Assembly: GCF_016859285.1 (NCBI RefSeq)
Contig: NC_053413.1
Location: 13,446,001-13,510,000 of the forward strand
Length of the DNA: 64,000 bases
Direction of reading: 5' to 3'
From: Xiphias gladius
Taxonomy: Eukaryota > Chordata > Actinopteri > Istiophoriformes > Xiphiidae
This document shows positions 26,728 through 37,424 of this stretch, in pieces (position 1 is the first letter of the stretch; each line of letters starts with the position of its first letter). The translations under genes were made by a program, and so were the position numbers. Under the pieces are notes generated by a model. That model did not search any database. It was given only the letters and a program-made list of their open reading frames with translations, and was not told the origin of the DNA.

Positions 26728-28917
26728 TACTGTTTCATACACGGTTCCACACATAAGAGAGGTAGCTTTCAGACACATACACAAACACAGCTTGGCTCTT
26801 GTTCCCATGTACCCTTTGGTGTCTTTACCCTGGCCTCACAAGGACACGGTGATTTTAGGGCAACAACAGAAAGTAAGAGAGAGAGAGACAATAAGGAAAG
26901 TGTATGGCTCTGAGGAGACCAAAACATCAGAGTACACATACAAATATTTTTAATTTCTGCTTCAAACACATCAAATTTGCCAGAAAATCATTTTTTAAAT
27001 ATTCTTCCATAAATTATGATCAACCAAAGTAAGACTTAGACTATTTTGATCTATTTCTATTTATTTTTCTAAAAAAGAAAAAAAAAGGAATAAAAATTGC
27101 CTTTGTATATTTCGTTTTAAAATTTACTTTGTGGAATGTTTTATTTAGATTTTCATGGTGAAACCAGAAAACTTTTGGACATTTGTTTTAATATTCAATA
27201 CAATTCGGTTCTCATCAGCTGTCCTCCATTTCTCCCCTCAGGTGATGGGCCTGTTGAACCCAGGTGGAGTGCCACATCAGTCCCAGAGTGACTTTGGCCT
27301 CTCCCCGCTGACCGGAGGCCTGGAGCCTAACGGAGGCATAGCTGCGAGCTGTCATGGTTCTCAGCGCCTGGAGGCTCTACCAGGCCTGACCAGTATGCCC
27401 ACCCTACCTAGCACCCAGTCTTACTGCCCACCTTCCTACACCTCCCCGGCCTACGCCGTGGATCACCATCCATCCTACCAGTATGGACAGTACAGTCAGA
27501 GCAAGGTACATTTGAAATACACTGTTTGTTTTAATGTTTATCTGTCAAAGATTCAGGCGTGTTTAAGGATTTTAATTTCTAGATTTGAATATGAATTATA
27601 TACAATTGATTAGCGGTTATGTCCTTCTGTAACCCCTGTTCTGGTTGCGCTACCTAGTTTTGATTTTCTGACTCACAAGCCATGTTAATTGCATAGACCT
27701 CTCTGATGAGCAAGCTTCTCGAATCACCCAGCACTGTGCTGAAATTACATGTATGTTGAAGAGCGCTAGTGGCCAGGTTACCTCAGTTTACATTACCATC
27801 ACTGGGCTATCCACGTGGCCTAATGCAGAGGCATGTCCGGGTCTTATCCCAGCACACGCACTTTCACTCACTGTCCTTTCATGACCCCGTATGATGAGCA
27901 AGCCCATCAAACCCTCAGTGTAGCTCACCAAGCCATGTAATGACCCCTGTGTAACAAAGATAGCCGCCCAAATGAAAGGAGCCCATTCCCAAAGTGTGTT
28001 TGACAGGAGGGAGGGGAGTGTGTTGGTCGGGGCGGTGTGTTGTTGGGGCTGATCTGAAGCACACTACCACATGTTGACTGGCCCATCAGTGACAACATCT
28101 TGATGTCATTAATTTAGCCGGTCCTGGGAGAGACCCACATGTAGCTTTTGGGGGTTTGGGGAAATGTGTTTGTGTCTATGTGTATATGTGAGTGCAGATA
28201 TGTAGGTGTGTGTGTTTAAAGGGAGGGTAAGAGGCTCTTTAACAGGGGGCGATTATGGCCCTTGGCAGGCCAGGATTAGAACCATGTGTCCCACTCGAGG
28301 TCAGATTTAGAGTTGTTATTGATCAGTGGAGCAGAGCCGAGCAGATATTCCAGGCTAAGGCTCCGTCTCAGGCTAGTTTTACCAGCCACATAAAGTTCAA
28401 AGAATGTCGAGGGAGATTCACCAAGCTCTTCACCTGTTTTTTTATTTTTTTATTTAGAGTTTTATTATTTAACCTAGGACCCCAGTTTCCATTCTCACCT
28501 GCTCTCACCTGCTCTCGCCCCCCTTCTGTCAGCCACAGTCCTTCCTGTCAACATCACACCTCTTACTTAACTTCAAAATTCACACTTTTTGCTACGCTAA
28601 CCATCAGAGGATTTAAGCAGTTATAGCTGAATTAAGTGCAAAAGGAATTTCTTTAACCATCCTTCTGTCTTTCCTTGTCGTCCTCAGGTGCCTTTCATTA
28701 TATGAAGGCCCCAACATGGCCTGAGCAGGAGGCTTCCCCTGGCCAGTCTGACATTCATTGCCAGAGAGTACCCCCACCCACTGCCTCTGCCAAACCTTCC
28801 AGGCCCCGAGGACAGCGAGAAAGAGGTTGGGCGGGCGAAGGGGTCGGGGTGTTCTCCTACGGCAAGGAAGGGAACCAGTTGAGATGGAGGTGTAGTGACG
28901 GCGATGGAGGGGGTTGA
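11281..28917 (+). CDS. pax3b: Paired box transcription factor Pax3 (probably the pax3b copy)
   Basis: Nine coding exons, all joining in frame: 11281-11365, 12109-12344, 12839-12968, 13251-13394, 22450-22649, 23212-23377, 23552-23775, 27242-27500, 28688-28917. The predicted protein is 557 residues: N-terminal [14 protein letters not shown], paired domain (about 34-161), octapeptide HSIDGILG (189-196), paired-class homeodomain (220-279) with serine at homeodomain position 50, then a Ser/Pro/Tyr-rich transactivation tail. Pax3/7 proteins bind DNA through paired domain plus homeodomain and control neural crest, dorsal neural tube and muscle progenitors. [17 protein letters not shown] after the homeodomain favours Pax3 over Pax7. 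Divergent positions elsewhere suggest the second teleost copy; pax3a remains possible. Seven introns are GT-AG. The last junction needs a GC donor or a different C-terminus (see findings). A KCNE gene follows downstream. Confidence 0.93.
11603..11661. repeat. (CATA)n/(TA)n microsatellite in pax3 intron 1
   Basis: About five CATA units pass directly into about 20 TA dinucleotides. It lies in intron 1, 240 bp after the exon 1 donor. Confidence 0.95.
11975..12016. repeat. (AT)n microsatellite in pax3 intron 1
   Basis: About 21 AT dinucleotides in the 3' part of intron 1, about 90 bp before exon 2. Confidence 0.95.
12109..12968 (+). other. pax3b: pax3 paired-domain exons 2 and 3
   Basis: Exon 2 (12109-12344, 236 bp) begins with the [15 protein letters not shown] stretch and ends in GGSKPK. 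Exon 3 (12839-12968, 130 bp) begins [14 protein letters not shown] and ends NNVPS. Both lengths match the mammalian exons. Exon 3 starts with a CAA codon rather than CAG, which removes the tandem acceptor used in mammals to include or skip one glutamine. The exon 3 donor (GTTGGA) is weak. Confidence 0.93.
15300..15475 (+). promoter_or_regulatory. Candidate intronic enhancer with SOX-like and LEF/TCF-like motifs
   Basis: Two identical CTATTGTTG motifs (15305-15313 and 15360-15368; SOX-like) lie 55 bp apart. ATCAAAG (about 15389-15395; LEF/TCF-like) and TGACTCA follow closely. Clustering of these sites in pax3 intron 4, where Wnt- and SOX-responsive control would be expected, makes this a plausible enhancer. 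It is inference from motifs only; such short motifs also occur by chance. Confidence 0.25.
16020..16240 (+). promoter_or_regulatory. Candidate conserved intronic element in pax3 intron 4
   Basis: A non-repetitive block with GCATTCCA (TEAD-like), CTATTGTCC (SOX-like), TGCTGACA (MEIS/PREP-like) and TAATAATTGG (homeodomain-like) motifs within about 150 bp. TEAD and MEIS/PBX inputs are known for Pax3 enhancers in mouse. Conservation cannot be checked here, so this is a candidate only. Confidence 0.25.
16885..16948. repeat. (GATA)n microsatellite in pax3 intron 4
   Basis: About 13 AGAT/GATA units with slight variation at both ends. Tetranucleotide simple repeat. Confidence 0.95.
17125..17195 (+). 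promoter_or_regulatory. Candidate homeodomain/SOX binding cluster in pax3 intron 4
   Basis: Short AT-rich block with AATATTAATTCAAAGGACAA and then TTAATGAATG, so several TAAT/ATTA cores surround a TTCAAAGG motif. Such a pair could serve POU, SOX, TCF or PAX input. No conservation evidence is available. Confidence 0.2.
20352..20416. repeat. (AC)n microsatellite in pax3 intron 4
   Basis: About 32 AC dinucleotides flanked by C-rich DNA on both sides. Open frames on either strand here are repeat shadows. Confidence 0.97.
22450..23377 (+). other. pax3b: pax3 homeodomain exons 5 and 6
   Basis: Exon 5 (22450-22649) encodes [20 protein letters not shown] and most of the homeodomain. Exon 6 (23212-23377) encodes recognition helix [13 protein letters not shown] plus the start of the tail. 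The intron interrupts the homeodomain between Gln and Val of the VQ/VWF junction, as in other Pax3/7 genes. No disabling change is seen. Confidence 0.95.
23776..27241 (+). other. pax3b: pax3 intron 7
   Basis: About 3.5 kb between the donor after LSPQ and the acceptor before VMGLLNPGG. No exon is supported inside. It holds two dinucleotide repeats ((GT)n about 26303-26326 and (AC)n 26645-26724). Confidence 0.75.
26645..26724. repeat. (AC)n microsatellite in pax3 intron 7
   Basis: About 40 uninterrupted AC dinucleotides. A shorter (GT)12 tract lies at about 26303-26326 in the same intron. Confidence 0.97.
27501..28687 (+). other. pax3b: pax3 intron 8 with non-canonical donor and a non-repetitive block
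   Basis: The intron ends in CCTCAG at 28687, just before the alternative terminal exon. Its expected donor position carries GCAAGG rather than GT; a GT donor exists five bases later (GTACAT at 27506). The interval about 27690-28170 is non-repetitive and has motifs such as TGATGTCATTAATTTAG and CCCATTCCC, so it may be a conserved regulatory element. That part is a guess from composition. Confidence 0.5.
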
Positions 28918-30160
28918 CTCGAATAATTAGGACCAAAGGCGCAGCCTCTCCTGTTACCTGGCACTCGCTTTGTTTGGCACGTCATGCTCCAAGGACCAGG
29001 CACGATTTGTTGTCCATGCTTAAAGAGGAAAAAGAAGAGGGGTGGGGAGAGGGAAGTAAATACATTCAAGATTCTGTATTTGATTATTTTAATAAGTGGC
29101 AGAGTTGCAAGTTGAGGCGGACTTTGAAAGCCCCCTGTGCTTCTGGGGCCACCTTGATAGGGGAGGGGTGGATTCTTATGGCTAATGGTTATCAAAAGGC
29201 AAGAAAGTGATGATGTGCTTTGCTCAGCTGCAATGTTCTTCTAAGGATCTCTTCATCACAGTGTCTTAGGGTAATGATATTAACTGTAGATTGATATGAT
29301 TCTGGTAAAACATTGGAGATAAAAAATGTGACTACACCAGGAAAACCAACAGGAAGGCATGAATCGAGGCCGTGTGGAGTCATAGTGAAACCACTGCAAC
29401 CCAAAGAAAGTGCAATACATTCATACCTCATGTGATGTAAATGAACACGGATCAAATGTCCCTGATTATATCCTCAAATACATGCTCTCTCTTTTTAATG
29501 CCATTAATTTTGGGTTGCGTGCATTGATCAATCAGGGGAAATCATCAAGCGATGAAAAATAGCAAATGTAGTTGTGATGTCATTAAGCCAAAAAAATTCT
29601 CTGCCAGTGAATACATTATTCAGTTTGGCAGTTAATTTTTTATTTTATTTTTTTTTTGCATGTGTTAAACTAGTTTTCATCAGGAACTTGCAAACATTAG
29701 TTCCATTTCTTATTTATTTAGTGTTGTTCAAGTGTTGTCTGCTCTTTACGTCTTGTATAAGTGCTCATAAGTGCTTCAGTAAGTCTTACACAATGTTCAT
29801 TATTCATGTTTTTTCTTTTGTATAATTTTCATTTACATCGGCGTAAATTGATTTCTTTGTAAGAAGTTTTGTGTACAGTACAGCACTATTTACTATTTAT
29901 AATAAAACTATATAAAAATGCACAAAGTTGTGACTTTGAGTGGGTGTCATTTCTGGGATACCAGGGCTGCAGCTATCGAAAACTACAAAATATGTTTAAA
30001 TCTGACACATTTACGGCCAACAAATTAATAAAGAAATTAAGCCTTCTCCATTTATATTCCAGAGTTTTATTTTTCTAGCAGCGTTGAGAAGACATTTGGA
30101 CAAATTTAAAATTAAATTTAAAGTATAAATGAACTGGAAACCAAGTCAATAAAATTACAA
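28918..30160 (+). other. pax3b: Likely pax3 3' UTR
   Basis: AT-rich DNA after the stop codon at 28915-28917, with no coding exon. AATAAA at 29901-29906 follows a T-rich stretch; further AATAAA-like signals lie at about 30028 and 30149. These are reasonable polyadenylation sites for a transcript ending in exon 9. The extent is inferred. Confidence 0.45.
29901..29906 (+). promoter_or_regulatory. Candidate polyadenylation signal for pax3
   Basis: AATAAA about 980 bases after the pax3 stop codon, in the right orientation. Alternative signals follow within 250 bases. Confidence 0.4.
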
Positions 30161-31569
30161 TTACAGTCATTAACAAAATGTGAGGCCTTATTTTTGATTT
30201 CTGAATATATTTTTTTTCTGAGATTAGCGAGGGGTGCCTTGTTTTAACTTAAGACATTTGTATTAATCTTTCTTTATTTCCATTTCAACCATCAGCATAG
30301 TGACAATACCTGTGTACCTCATGCACACTCATGGAGCACTAAATCATAAATACATCCCTTTCCATAAACACTCCTTTTGGACAAACTCCTGCTCCTCAGG
30401 GGCTCCTTCACACCCCGTAATGACTAAAGCAGAGCTGCTGTAAATTATATAAGCACAGCGGCCCACAGACACACTGGGACATCAGTCACTGACACGGCTG
30501 TACAGGGTTCAGAGGGGTTTTAGCCCTCACTGCCAGAAACAGAAACAAAAACATTGTTCATCCAGTTGACAGACTCCTCAAAAGGTTACAGATATCAGCA
30601 GTGCATTTTTTATCACTCCCTGTCATTTTTTCCCTCTCTTCTAGAAGTTTGGGGATCAGGTATGCAGCTGTCCATGTCATTCATGGTATCTGTCTAAAGT
30701 AAGCATGTATTCATGACACTGATGAATAGGTTTATTTTTGTGTTTTAATATGCTTTTAATATTTTTTGTATGCATGTATCTGTGCATTGGCATGTTTGTT
30801 TGCAGCTTTATGCTAAGTTTGTGTGTGACAACACAATAAGATCAAGGCCAGATCACATTTCACTATTTTCTTTTTTCTCAACAAACTTTTTTTTTTTTTT
30901 TTTTTTTTTTTTACAAGTGCTCAACTTGTAAGACACAATGAGTGAAAAAGCCAAAGGGGTTGCTTTGGAGCAGAGTGTCAGTCAAGCAGCAACACACTGG
31001 AGACAACTTAACCTCTGACCCCAACACTCTTTGAAATGAGTAGACTACTTGACCGGAGCTGACAACAATCCAAGTTTCTCTGCAGCTTCCAAGCCCCAAA
31101 ACTGAAAGTGAAGGAAGAAACACAAAGAGGACAGGCTGAAAAAAAGGTTAAGATAGAAAAAAAAAAAAAAAATTAAAAATAAGGTTTACAATCCAGAATT
31201 TACTTGGAGAGTTTTGATCTTAGAGTGTGTGACTGATTCAGATTCATTTCTGATCAAAATGAAAAAACAATTCTGTACAAATCCTTGTCAAAGGGAGCTC
31301 ATAGTTGTGCTTTTATGATATTTTGGCTGCATCCAATAGGACTAAAAAGGAGCGGGCTTTATCTCTGAAATACCACCTTATCAGGTCTCTTGAAGAGTGG
31401 GTGGATGACTCACAGCGTGCCTTGCCTAAAGTGGTGAGTGCCTGCCTCTCACTCTTTCCATTTGTAGTCCTTTCTCAGCTGCCCTGGTCCCTTTTCTATC
31501 TAATTTTGTTCCGTATTTCTTTGACCCTGTCAAGATTTTCTGCTCCGTCTCTCTTCTCTCCATTTTGAT
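30161..31569. other. Intergenic/5' flank of the KCNE gene
   Basis: No coding exon supported. It has a 26-base T run at 30887-30912 and another A-rich run near 31160. The sequence around 31400-31440 ends in a GTGAGT donor-like site and could be a non-coding first exon of the KCNE gene, but there is no firm evidence for that. Confidence 0.35.
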
Positions 31570-31953
31570 ATGAAACCCATGAACCGGACCCTCCTGCTTT
31601 CACTACTCTCCAGATGCCAGCAGATTCTGGAGGACACTGGTATCGACATCAATGGGCACCAAATCAACACGACTGTTTCCAGCAGCACAGTGAGCCCTAT
31701 GTCCAGCACAAGTCCAGTATCCGCCATCTCGAGCTCCAGGGAGACTTATGACAATGCTTACTTTTACATCCTGTTTGTCATGTTGTTCTACTCCTTCCTT
31801 GCCATGACACTTTTCAAATGCTTCACAGGCAGCGACGATGAGAAAAAGGACCCCTACGAGGAGTTCATAAGTACTGGGCAGTCATCAGCACAAAAATTCA
31901 ACACAGGCCGCATGGCAGCGAGATTTTACTTTGAAGAAGAGAGCAGCCTGTGA
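31570..31953 (+). CDS. kcne4: KCNE-family voltage-gated K+ channel accessory subunit (KCNE4-like)
   Basis: Intact 127-residue frame. It has a short extracellular N-terminus with N-glycosylation sites (NRT at residues 5-7, NTT near 38), one membrane helix starting at NAYFYILFVMLFY (about 62-83), then a short cytoplasmic tail with DPYEEFI. That layout is the KCNE (MinK-related) family: single-pass beta subunits that modulate Kv channels at the plasma membrane. The start MKPMNRT resembles MEPLNST of human KCNE4, and YFYIL-VM-FY fits KCNE4 best. KCNE4 also lies near PAX3 in human, which supports the symbol. Against it, the tail is far shorter than mammalian KCNE4, the N-terminal LLSR resembles KCNE5, and DPYxxFI resembles KCNE1-3. 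The family is certain; the paralogue is about 65% sure. The coding region is a single exon, as usual for the family. Confidence 0.85.
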   Translation: MKPMNRTLLLSLLSRCQQILEDTGIDINGHQINTTVSSSTVSPMSSTSPVSAISSSRETYDNAYFYILFVMLFYSFLAMTLFKCFTGSDDEKKDPYEEFISTGQSSAQKFNTGRMAARFYFEEESSL

Positions 31954-32815
31954 GCCACAGGCTTTCTAAGGAGACGGAGGGAGGGTATGAATGCATGGGG
32001 GGATGTTTTGACAGTCACCAAGCCAGAAAAACGTCAGTGTGGCCTACTCAGGCAAGACCTGTTAGTGATTTTGCAAAACCTGTAGTAAGTTCATTTTTTC
32101 CCCTTCCCCCCCTTTCCATCTGACAATCAGAAATCTCACGCGAGCAGGCCGGCCAGCCGGCCGGCAGGAGGAGACAGCTGCCTCTGATGATCTGAGAGAA
32201 GGGTGGAAACATGGAGAACTGTGGGTCAATGGCAGGCCGGAATCTCCTCCTGTGAGGCCCAATCAGGATCAATAACACCGGGGCCCTCAACAAGGACACA
32301 CCACAGGGAACCAGGGATACTTCAACAGACTGATGGTGTGGACAACATGGACACTGTGTGAGTGTGTGTGTGTGTGTGAGTGAGAGTTTCGACCTGACAC
32401 TGGATTTTCCATTCTATAAATTCAGTTAACATACTGAACACATTAGATTTGGATTATACATTCTTTTACTACATTTAAGATACAACAATTTACAAGCATT
32501 TATATTAGACTTTGATGGATAAATTAGCAAACTGTTGAAATTGGATATACAGTAAGATTTTAAGTTGTGTAATTTCAATCGTAGATATACAATACTTTGA
32601 CCTTATATTGCAGCATCAATCAGCATTTTCCACACTGACCAAAGGACATGAAATTGTAAAACAATGTACATGCACACAAACAATTTTTCTGAATAAAATA
32701 AAATGACATCCCACTCTCAAATTGGCTCTAATTAGAGCCAAAGCTCCATGCAATAGTGACATTCCTTTGCCATTATATTGTAACTGATCTTTGGAGACTT
32801 GACGCACAGCTACAG
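31954..32815 (+). other. Likely 3' UTR and flank of the KCNE gene
   Basis: Non-coding. It has a GC-rich palindromic patch (CCGGCCAGCCGGCCGG, about 32149-32164), a short (GT)n at about 32362-32380, and AATAAA at 32692-32697, 740 bases after the stop, a plausible polyadenylation signal. Beyond about 32816 the sequence becomes homologous to the duplicated mucin-like block. Confidence 0.4.
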
Positions 32816-33555
32816 GGCCGATTCAACCTCTCAGTGACCCCATATGATCCAAGTTTACAAAGCTGTGGAGAAACGTGAACCCGAAACTCACTTTGCAGAA
32901 TTAACTTCAACTGTGCAGCGGGATTGTGGAAAGGAGCTTACAGAGAACACACGCTTCTGATTTGCACCACACATCGCGTAAATTACATTTGCGGAGAAGG
33001 GGAGGACGTTTCAGATTAGCAGCTGAACAGATACAATATCATCCCCCTCTCGGATCATCACGCGGATGCACAAGCCAGTAGCCTACGAATCAAAGAAAGA
33101 AAGTAAAGAAGAAAGCAACTCTTTTACATTTCTGCACTAAAGGGTTTTGTGCCATTAAATCTCCGGGGTCAAAGGTGGGTCTGGACTGACAATGCTGGTC
33201 TAATGTGAACTACCAGCTCCTGGAGGTTATGCCGGTCCCTGAGGCCATGTGGAACTGTTTCCTCTTCTTCCCTCATAATTAAATTTTTGTCTCATCCTCC
33301 TCCCTTGAAGTGCTTGGGTCACCACGTGTAGATCCTAACTAACAACACTGCATTCATGTTTTGGACCAGCCTTCCCTAAAAACACTCACCAGACAGTCCT
33401 GATTGAAAACAAATTGTTAGTTTTTTTTAACCTAAGGCTTGAAGTGGGAGTTGTTCATTCAACAACTCTCTAATAACTGGAGTTGTGCAGTCTGTTCCTG
33501 CAGTGCAGCTGTCAACACACTGATGCTTCAATTGGAGATTTTTTTAGGCCATTTC

Positions 33556-34419
33556 TTACATGGGTTTGACGTGTCTGATCTTCAGGGTGCAGCTGTCACA
33601 GCACTGCTGGAGAGGGGCTTGGGTATGAGATAAGACTTTGAGAGAACAGAGAGAAACCACCAACACACACTGAAGACACAAGGAAATGGTGTTCAGTCTA
33701 TGATGGATTGACAGATTGTGACACTGTAACTCGATTATGCTTATTTGCAGATTTTATGTACTTACACTAGCTACAGCCTCTAAAATCACACCTTCATTTT
33801 TCTCCTCATGGGTTGAAACTGAGACTTTATGGTGAACAATCGCTGCTGAGACATCTGAAGAGAGGAGGAGTGTACCACTGAAAATGTAAGTACTGCTAAC
33901 CACATCACTGAATTAGACAAACGTCTCACTAACTGTAACCTGCCTTCATATGTGCTGATGGTGGATCTGGAGTCTGGCCTTTGGTCGGCAACTGTGACTA
34001 TGCTGCCATCCGCTGGTGCACATGGGACGCTACTAGTATCCAGACTTCTGTTCCAGTGTTGTTCCTGTAACAAGTACAAGAAAACTGTAATAAGTGTTAC
34101 TGAGCAGGCAGGGCCTTGGCAGTAACATCACCACTGAGACTAACCAAGAGAACAAACACAAATCTGAAAAATTATAGGACAGATTTTCAGCAGCGATAAT
34201 AGACATATTTCAGCAAATTATGAGTTTTTGAAAGAGGTTCATCGTGAAAATCCTAATTACTGACCTGTAGGAGTGGAGTTTGTACGCTAAAGTCTTGCTG
34301 TCATCTCTTTGTGTTCTTCTGGTGCTACTTGCTGTAGTAGCAGAGACCAGTGATGCAGTGGTTGTGCTGCCATCTACTGGTGTAGATCTATTTTCTGCCG
34401 TTTGTTGTGCTGAATCCAT
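33556..34419 (-). pseudogene. Mucin-like gene copy C, decayed 3' part
   Basis: It carries counterparts of the last exons of copy A. The final exon analogue reads QAPLQQCCDSCTLKIRHVKPM and stops at 33556-33558, but the splice acceptor before it is lost: CATACAG of copy A has become CATACCC. The preceding exon analogue (about 33750-33835) has a base insertion after DCSP, giving an immediate stop. A Ser/Thr-rich exon (about 33950-34040) and one minisatellite unit (34230-34400) lie upstream. No signal-peptide exon was found. All this points to a dead copy. Confidence 0.5.
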
Positions 34420-36579
34420 TCGGTGGCGCAGTGGTGAAAGCTGCAGTCAATAAGGATCCATGCACTGAAATTTACATAATTCACACATAGCCAGCCAATC
34501 AAGGATGAGCCTGCCAATATGACCCCCCAAAAAAGTGGGTATTCACTAACTATGTCATCCACTGAAGTTCATCATTTAGTGGAGCAGGAGAGTAACACGG
34601 AGCCTCCGCAATCCCCGCTGTTGACTCCTCTGTTACACATTCAATGCGATATCTAAAATTATATAGCACCATATAGTCCAACTGACTTGGGGAAAAACGA
34701 AGTGAGTCTTCGAGTTGGTAAACAGCTGTTCTTAGATGGGTGTAGGTTCTAGCACTTAGACACGGAGAGCATTGGATAGGGCTAATATGTGGTGGATGCA
34801 GTCACATTATGTCTAGACCATCATCAGGAGCGATCCTTTACAAGAAACATATTGTGTGTCCCTACTATGTGTTGTGCAAGATCTCACACTCTCTCTACTG
34901 GTAAGCATGGACCAAAGAAGGGACGCGTGGGTCTGGCGCAGTGCCTGGAGTTGGGATACAATAAAACCACCAATAAGACTATAAGACCTCTGGGACAGTT
35001 GGTTTCAGTTTGGGAGGCGGAGGGGTACTGTATGGTGGTGTTGACATGACCTGTTTGGGTGGTAATAGGAGCTTTAGTAGGAGCTACAAACAAGACATTC
35101 ACCGGCGATTTTGTCATTGTTTAGGAAAAAAAACAACATTTATGGTGAGCGCTTGCCCAGGATTATACTAGAGGAGACTGGCATGGAAGCAACAGTGAAC
35201 TGTGTAGAACAGTGAAAGAAGGCAGTGATGTATCTTAATCTTTTCTTTATCTGAATTAGTAAGAAGGTGCAGTATTCTGAATGCCAATTTAAGAGGGTAA
35301 TTTCTCAACTTTCAAATGGCGCTGATAAATGCCCTTGTTTAAATGCAGTGATGTTTTACACATTAAATTTCTTTCCAACAGGTAGTGATCCACTTGTAGT
35401 CATACATTCATAAAATGCATCATACACACTGTGCTGTACATTTGCAATGTGGCCAAGATGGTATACGACATAGATACTGGAAACACGAATCTCCATATAA
35501 AACAATACACACTGCAAGGATGTGAAATCACCATATACTATTAGGCTGATTAGTTTATCTTTCAAAATTGCCACAGCATTAGCAAATAAGAACAGATAAC
35601 CCAAGTACCACCAAGCAAGTTTCTAGTTAACGGATAACTGATGCGATGTGGTAGAGTGTTCAACACATTCCCAGTCGGTAGTGAACTTCTGCTTCATGCA
35701 AGGTGACATGCTGTGTGATAGCGTATGGGTCAAACCCACTTACTGGCCAAAACCTGCAAGGGACTGTTGAGAGAGCAACCTCTATTGTCGTACCAGAGCT
35801 TTGACTGTATCACACAGTCTTCATCAGCAGATGGACTTTGCTTAGTTGTCACAGAACTGTAGAGGTTCAAACTTATTATTTCGAGAACTTCCAACTTCCA
35901 GGACTTCCAAGTTGACATTCATTTTTAGGGAACTTAAACAAGTGAAATTATTGAATGGATACAGGCTTGGTGATCAGTGAAAATCGACTAAAATTTTCTG
36001 TTCAGCTGCTCTCAACAATGTCACTTTTCTCCCTATACCGCAGCCCATGGCAGTCAGACTTCCCTGTGGGTGCTCATTATGTGTATGCCTGACATCTCAA
36101 GCATCCATGTGATCATTATTGAGAGACATTTTCTCTCAGGAGCAAAGGTAAGCCAGTATACAACTAGCTCAGTATTCACTAAACAAATAAAAAAATTTAT
36201 TAATGTCATTTTAATGAAAAGATTGAAGAAGTTGTCTCGTCGATCTCTTCCCCAGTTTTCATGGACTTTCCTCAAATGAGTGAAACAGCGCCCCTCTGGG
36301 TTGCAATGGCTGGTGCATGTCATTGGATTCGGGTGGTCAAAAAGAGATATTGCACCCTCACACTCGAAGCAGTCGCGGAGTCCACCGAAGCCAAGACAGG
36401 TGAAGTTATTTACATAAATAAAAAAAAAAAAAAGTGTAAACTGTTGGAAGAATCGGTGCCCGCTGCGAAACAGAGCATACATTTGTGGAGAAGAAAAATG
36501 TAAGCGAGCCGGGAAGCAAGCTAGCCGCGCTCTGGCCTCATGACAAAGAAAAGAAAGTTGACATTGTCCAGCTGCCAAA

Positions 36580-37424
36580 TGAAACGGTTAGTTTGCTCCC
36601 CCAGACAACGTTAGCCCACGATGGAGAGAGAGGACATGCGGGGTTCTGACAGCGAACAGACTGAACGACCCTTTACAGCAACATGTGCAGTGGGACGTTG
36701 ACCACCTCGCCTCCACGAAGCAAGCATGAAACAGAGAGGGGGGAATGGGCCTTCCACGCCGAGCAGCGTGAGTCAAATATCCCTAAATCTTCTCTCTGTC
36801 TCTCTGCTCGCTGGCGTCTTTTTGGTCTCCTGATGGGTTTTCTCTCTGTGTTTATACTGGATTTATTTATTTTTTTCATTCACCTCGTTCGCACTCTGAA
36901 GCCGTTGTGTTGTTGCTGAAGTGCACTTGTTGACGTTGTGGAGGTTGTTTTAGTGTCTGCACTGTGCATTTTTTCCCCTCTCCTGCTAATTAAGCTGTTG
37001 TGTTACTGCTGCTGTTTGCACAGACAGAGAGTTCACAAGGGCTTTTTTTTTGAAGATTATGTGGAATTTCCCCAGTGTTTTGTTTGTAAAAGAGCCTGTG
37101 CATAAGGTCTGGTACAGCTGCTTGTGAGAATCAATTCAGCCTTATTTAGTTTTTAAGCTGTAATATGAGTCATCAACTTGAATAAGTGATACTTCTAGGC
37201 TTTGTGGGCTATTTCTTATATCCCAAACACGTTGATAAGACTGTGAACATAAACTTTTGATACTTTTGAATGTGTTTCCTGTTCAGTCTTTTCAGTTATG
37301 ATATGTACCTCTATCAGAGTATAAGCTTTATAATACAGCATTGTTTCTTCTTGAGACAATTGTTGTTTAAAGGTCATCCTAAAGTTCAGTAATTTAGATT
37401 TTTTTTATTGTGTGCTTTGTTGTT
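36580..37424. other. No gene recognised
   Basis: Mixed-composition stretch inside the duplicated region but not obviously part of the repeated block. No domain, exon pair or RNA gene is recognisable. T-rich and A-rich runs are common. Confidence 0.3.

Noticed and set aside
27155..27613. Reading pax3 exon 8 as a stand-alone 152-residue gene
   Set aside because: Only 27242-27505 matches the Pax3 tail. The ends of the frame are intron sequence, although retention of the 3' part is a possible isoform.
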